Shown: one piece after another, positions 50,062-50,528 of the stretch | Layout: the number at the start of each line of letters is the position of its first letter | How positions within the stretch are numbered: position 1 is the first letter of the stretch | Assembly (NCBI GenBank): GCA_030041095.1 | Contig: JASHON010000049.1 | Span: forward strand, 1 to 50,528 | DNA length: 50,528 bases | From: Terriglobia bacterium | Lineage (GTDB): Bacteria > Acidobacteriota > Terriglobia > UBA7540 | Direction: 5' to 3' | The notes under the pieces: model-generated | The model's database searches: none | Told to the model about the DNA's origin: nothing | The model's input: the letters and a program-made list of their open reading frames with translations, nothing else | Position numbers and translations under genes: made by a program

Positions 50062-50528
50062 TTACATCGGCCACACCACGTGCTCGGCCCAAAATACGGG
50101 TCCTTCAGTGCAGACGCGCTCGTACATTCCATGCCCCGCGCCGTTCACTCGAATCGAGCACCCCAAGCATGCGCCTAATCCGCATCCCATTCGATTCTCC
50201 ATCGAGACGAGGCAAGCCTGATCGTATTCGCGCGCCATCTTCGCAACCGCCTGAAGCATTCCCCATGGACCGCAAGCCATCATCAGAAACTTCTTGCTTC
50301 GATGGCGCTCCAAATAGTCCTCAAGCGGCTTCGTAACATAACCACGATGTCCGGCTGAGCCATCTTCAGTGGCAAGGATTACGCGTCCTGTCAATGGCTC
50401 AAAATCTTCGCGGCCGGCCAGGTCCGCTAGCGTTCTACCGCCAAAGAAGAGCCGCTGCGGAATGCGATGCCGCGCAAGCGCTTTGGCGGGCAAAAGCAGC
50501 GCGGCAATGCCGATTCCGCCGGCCACGT
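50062..50528 (-). CDS. pyrK: dihydroorotate dehydrogenase electron-transfer subunit, N-terminus beyond window
   Basis: The frame is open to the window edge; 155 codons are visible. VAGGIGIAALLLPAKAL and RLFFGGRT are the FAD/NAD-binding segments of the ferredoxin-reductase-like domain. MACGPWGMLQAVAKMA is typical of PyrK. The C-terminal cluster MGCGLGACLGCSIRV plus a later Cys in YERVCTEGPVF ligates the [2Fe-2S] centre. PyrK shuttles electrons from PyrD's FMN to NAD+. The N-terminal part lies outside the window. Confidence 0.93.
   Translation of the reverse strand, partial: VAGGIGIAALLLPAKALARHRIPQRLFFGGRTLADLAGREDFEPLTGRVILATEDGSAGHRGYVTKPLEDYLERHRSKKFLMMACGPWGMLQAVAKMAREYDQACLVSMENRMGCGLGACLGCSIRVNGAGHGMYERVCTEGPVFWAEHVVWPM

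Noticed and set aside
1-50528. tRNA, rRNA or tmRNA genes
   Set aside because: I looked for T-loop GTTCRA motifs with flanking stems and for rRNA-like conserved segments and found none that folded convincingly.

Overview
The window is a GC-rich bacterial chromosome segment, most likely from an Acidobacteriota (Terriglobia-like) genome. That assignment is inference. It rests on an ECF sigma factor next to a Ser/Thr kinase that begins [17 protein letters not shown] and ends in a TolB-like propeller, on many secreted glycoside hydrolases, on tandem S41 proteases, and on dense hairpin-type intergenic repeats. There are no rRNA genes, recognisable tRNAs, CRISPR arrays or prophage genes.

Layout. 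0-1.7 kb: a YvcK/CofD-type protein (cut by the window edge) and a TPR protein. 1.8-4.6 kb: a tight three-gene operon (nucleotide-sugar epimerase, NodB-type deacetylase, GT28/MGDG-synthase-like glycosyltransferase). 4.6-6.6 kb: a secreted GH97 glucosidase/galactosidase. 6.8 kb: a Phd antitoxin broken by a nonsense codon. 7.3-11.5 kb: Ser/Thr kinase, ECF sigma factor and a divergent secreted protein. 11.7-12.4 kb: a PIN/RHH toxin-antitoxin pair. 12.5-14.7 kb: a sugar-phosphate-isomerase-like protein and a GH10 xylanase. 14.8-23.4 kb: a repeat-rich island with HicBA, a GH38 family enzyme and a GH20-like enzyme (translationally overlapping), a small membrane-anchored protein and a LuxR fragment. 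23.4-25.6 kb: a RhaT-like symporter and a GT4 glycosyltransferase. 25.6-27.5 kb: an FHA-domain sigma-54 activator. 27.5-28.5 kb: non-coding DNA with a possible structured RNA. 28.5-35.8 kb: leuB, an M20 peptidase, a GH57 glucanotransferase, and pdxT, osmC and pdxS with a wrecked monooxygenase between the last two. 35.9-39.2 kb: tandem S41 C-terminal processing proteases. 39.3-42.2 kb: zinc-ribbon proteins, DinB, a repeat-built coiled-coil protein, a RelE/RHH pair and a transposase stump. 42.4-48.4 kb: mrdA (PBP2), rodA and an RNase E/G with a large insertion. 48.4-50.5 kb: pyrK (partial), pyrD and a sulfite-oxidase-like molybdoenzyme.

How it works together. Much of the window concerns polysaccharide breakdown (GH97, GH10, GH38, GH20-like, GH57, RhaT-like uptake, a sugar isomerase) and envelope construction (PBP2-RodA, the GT28 operon, CtpA proteases). 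Signalling is carried by the sigma/kinase pair and the FHA activator. Housekeeping genes (pdxST, leuB, pyrDK, RNase E/G) are scattered between them. The 14.8-23.4 kb segment holds related hairpin repeats in both orientations on either side of the GH38/GH20 block, including one copy that supplies the C-terminus and stop codon of the GH20-like gene. Five gene remnants (Phd, LuxR HTH, monooxygenase, transposase stump and repeat-derived coding ends) suggest active decay and rearrangement. The best candidates for something undescribed are the nested inverted-repeat structure at 27.84-27.93 kb, the 133-bp terminal-inverted-repeat insert at 15.88-16.01 kb, the 16-bp tandem repeat upstream of the sigma gene, and the S1-domain-splitting insertion in RNase E/G.
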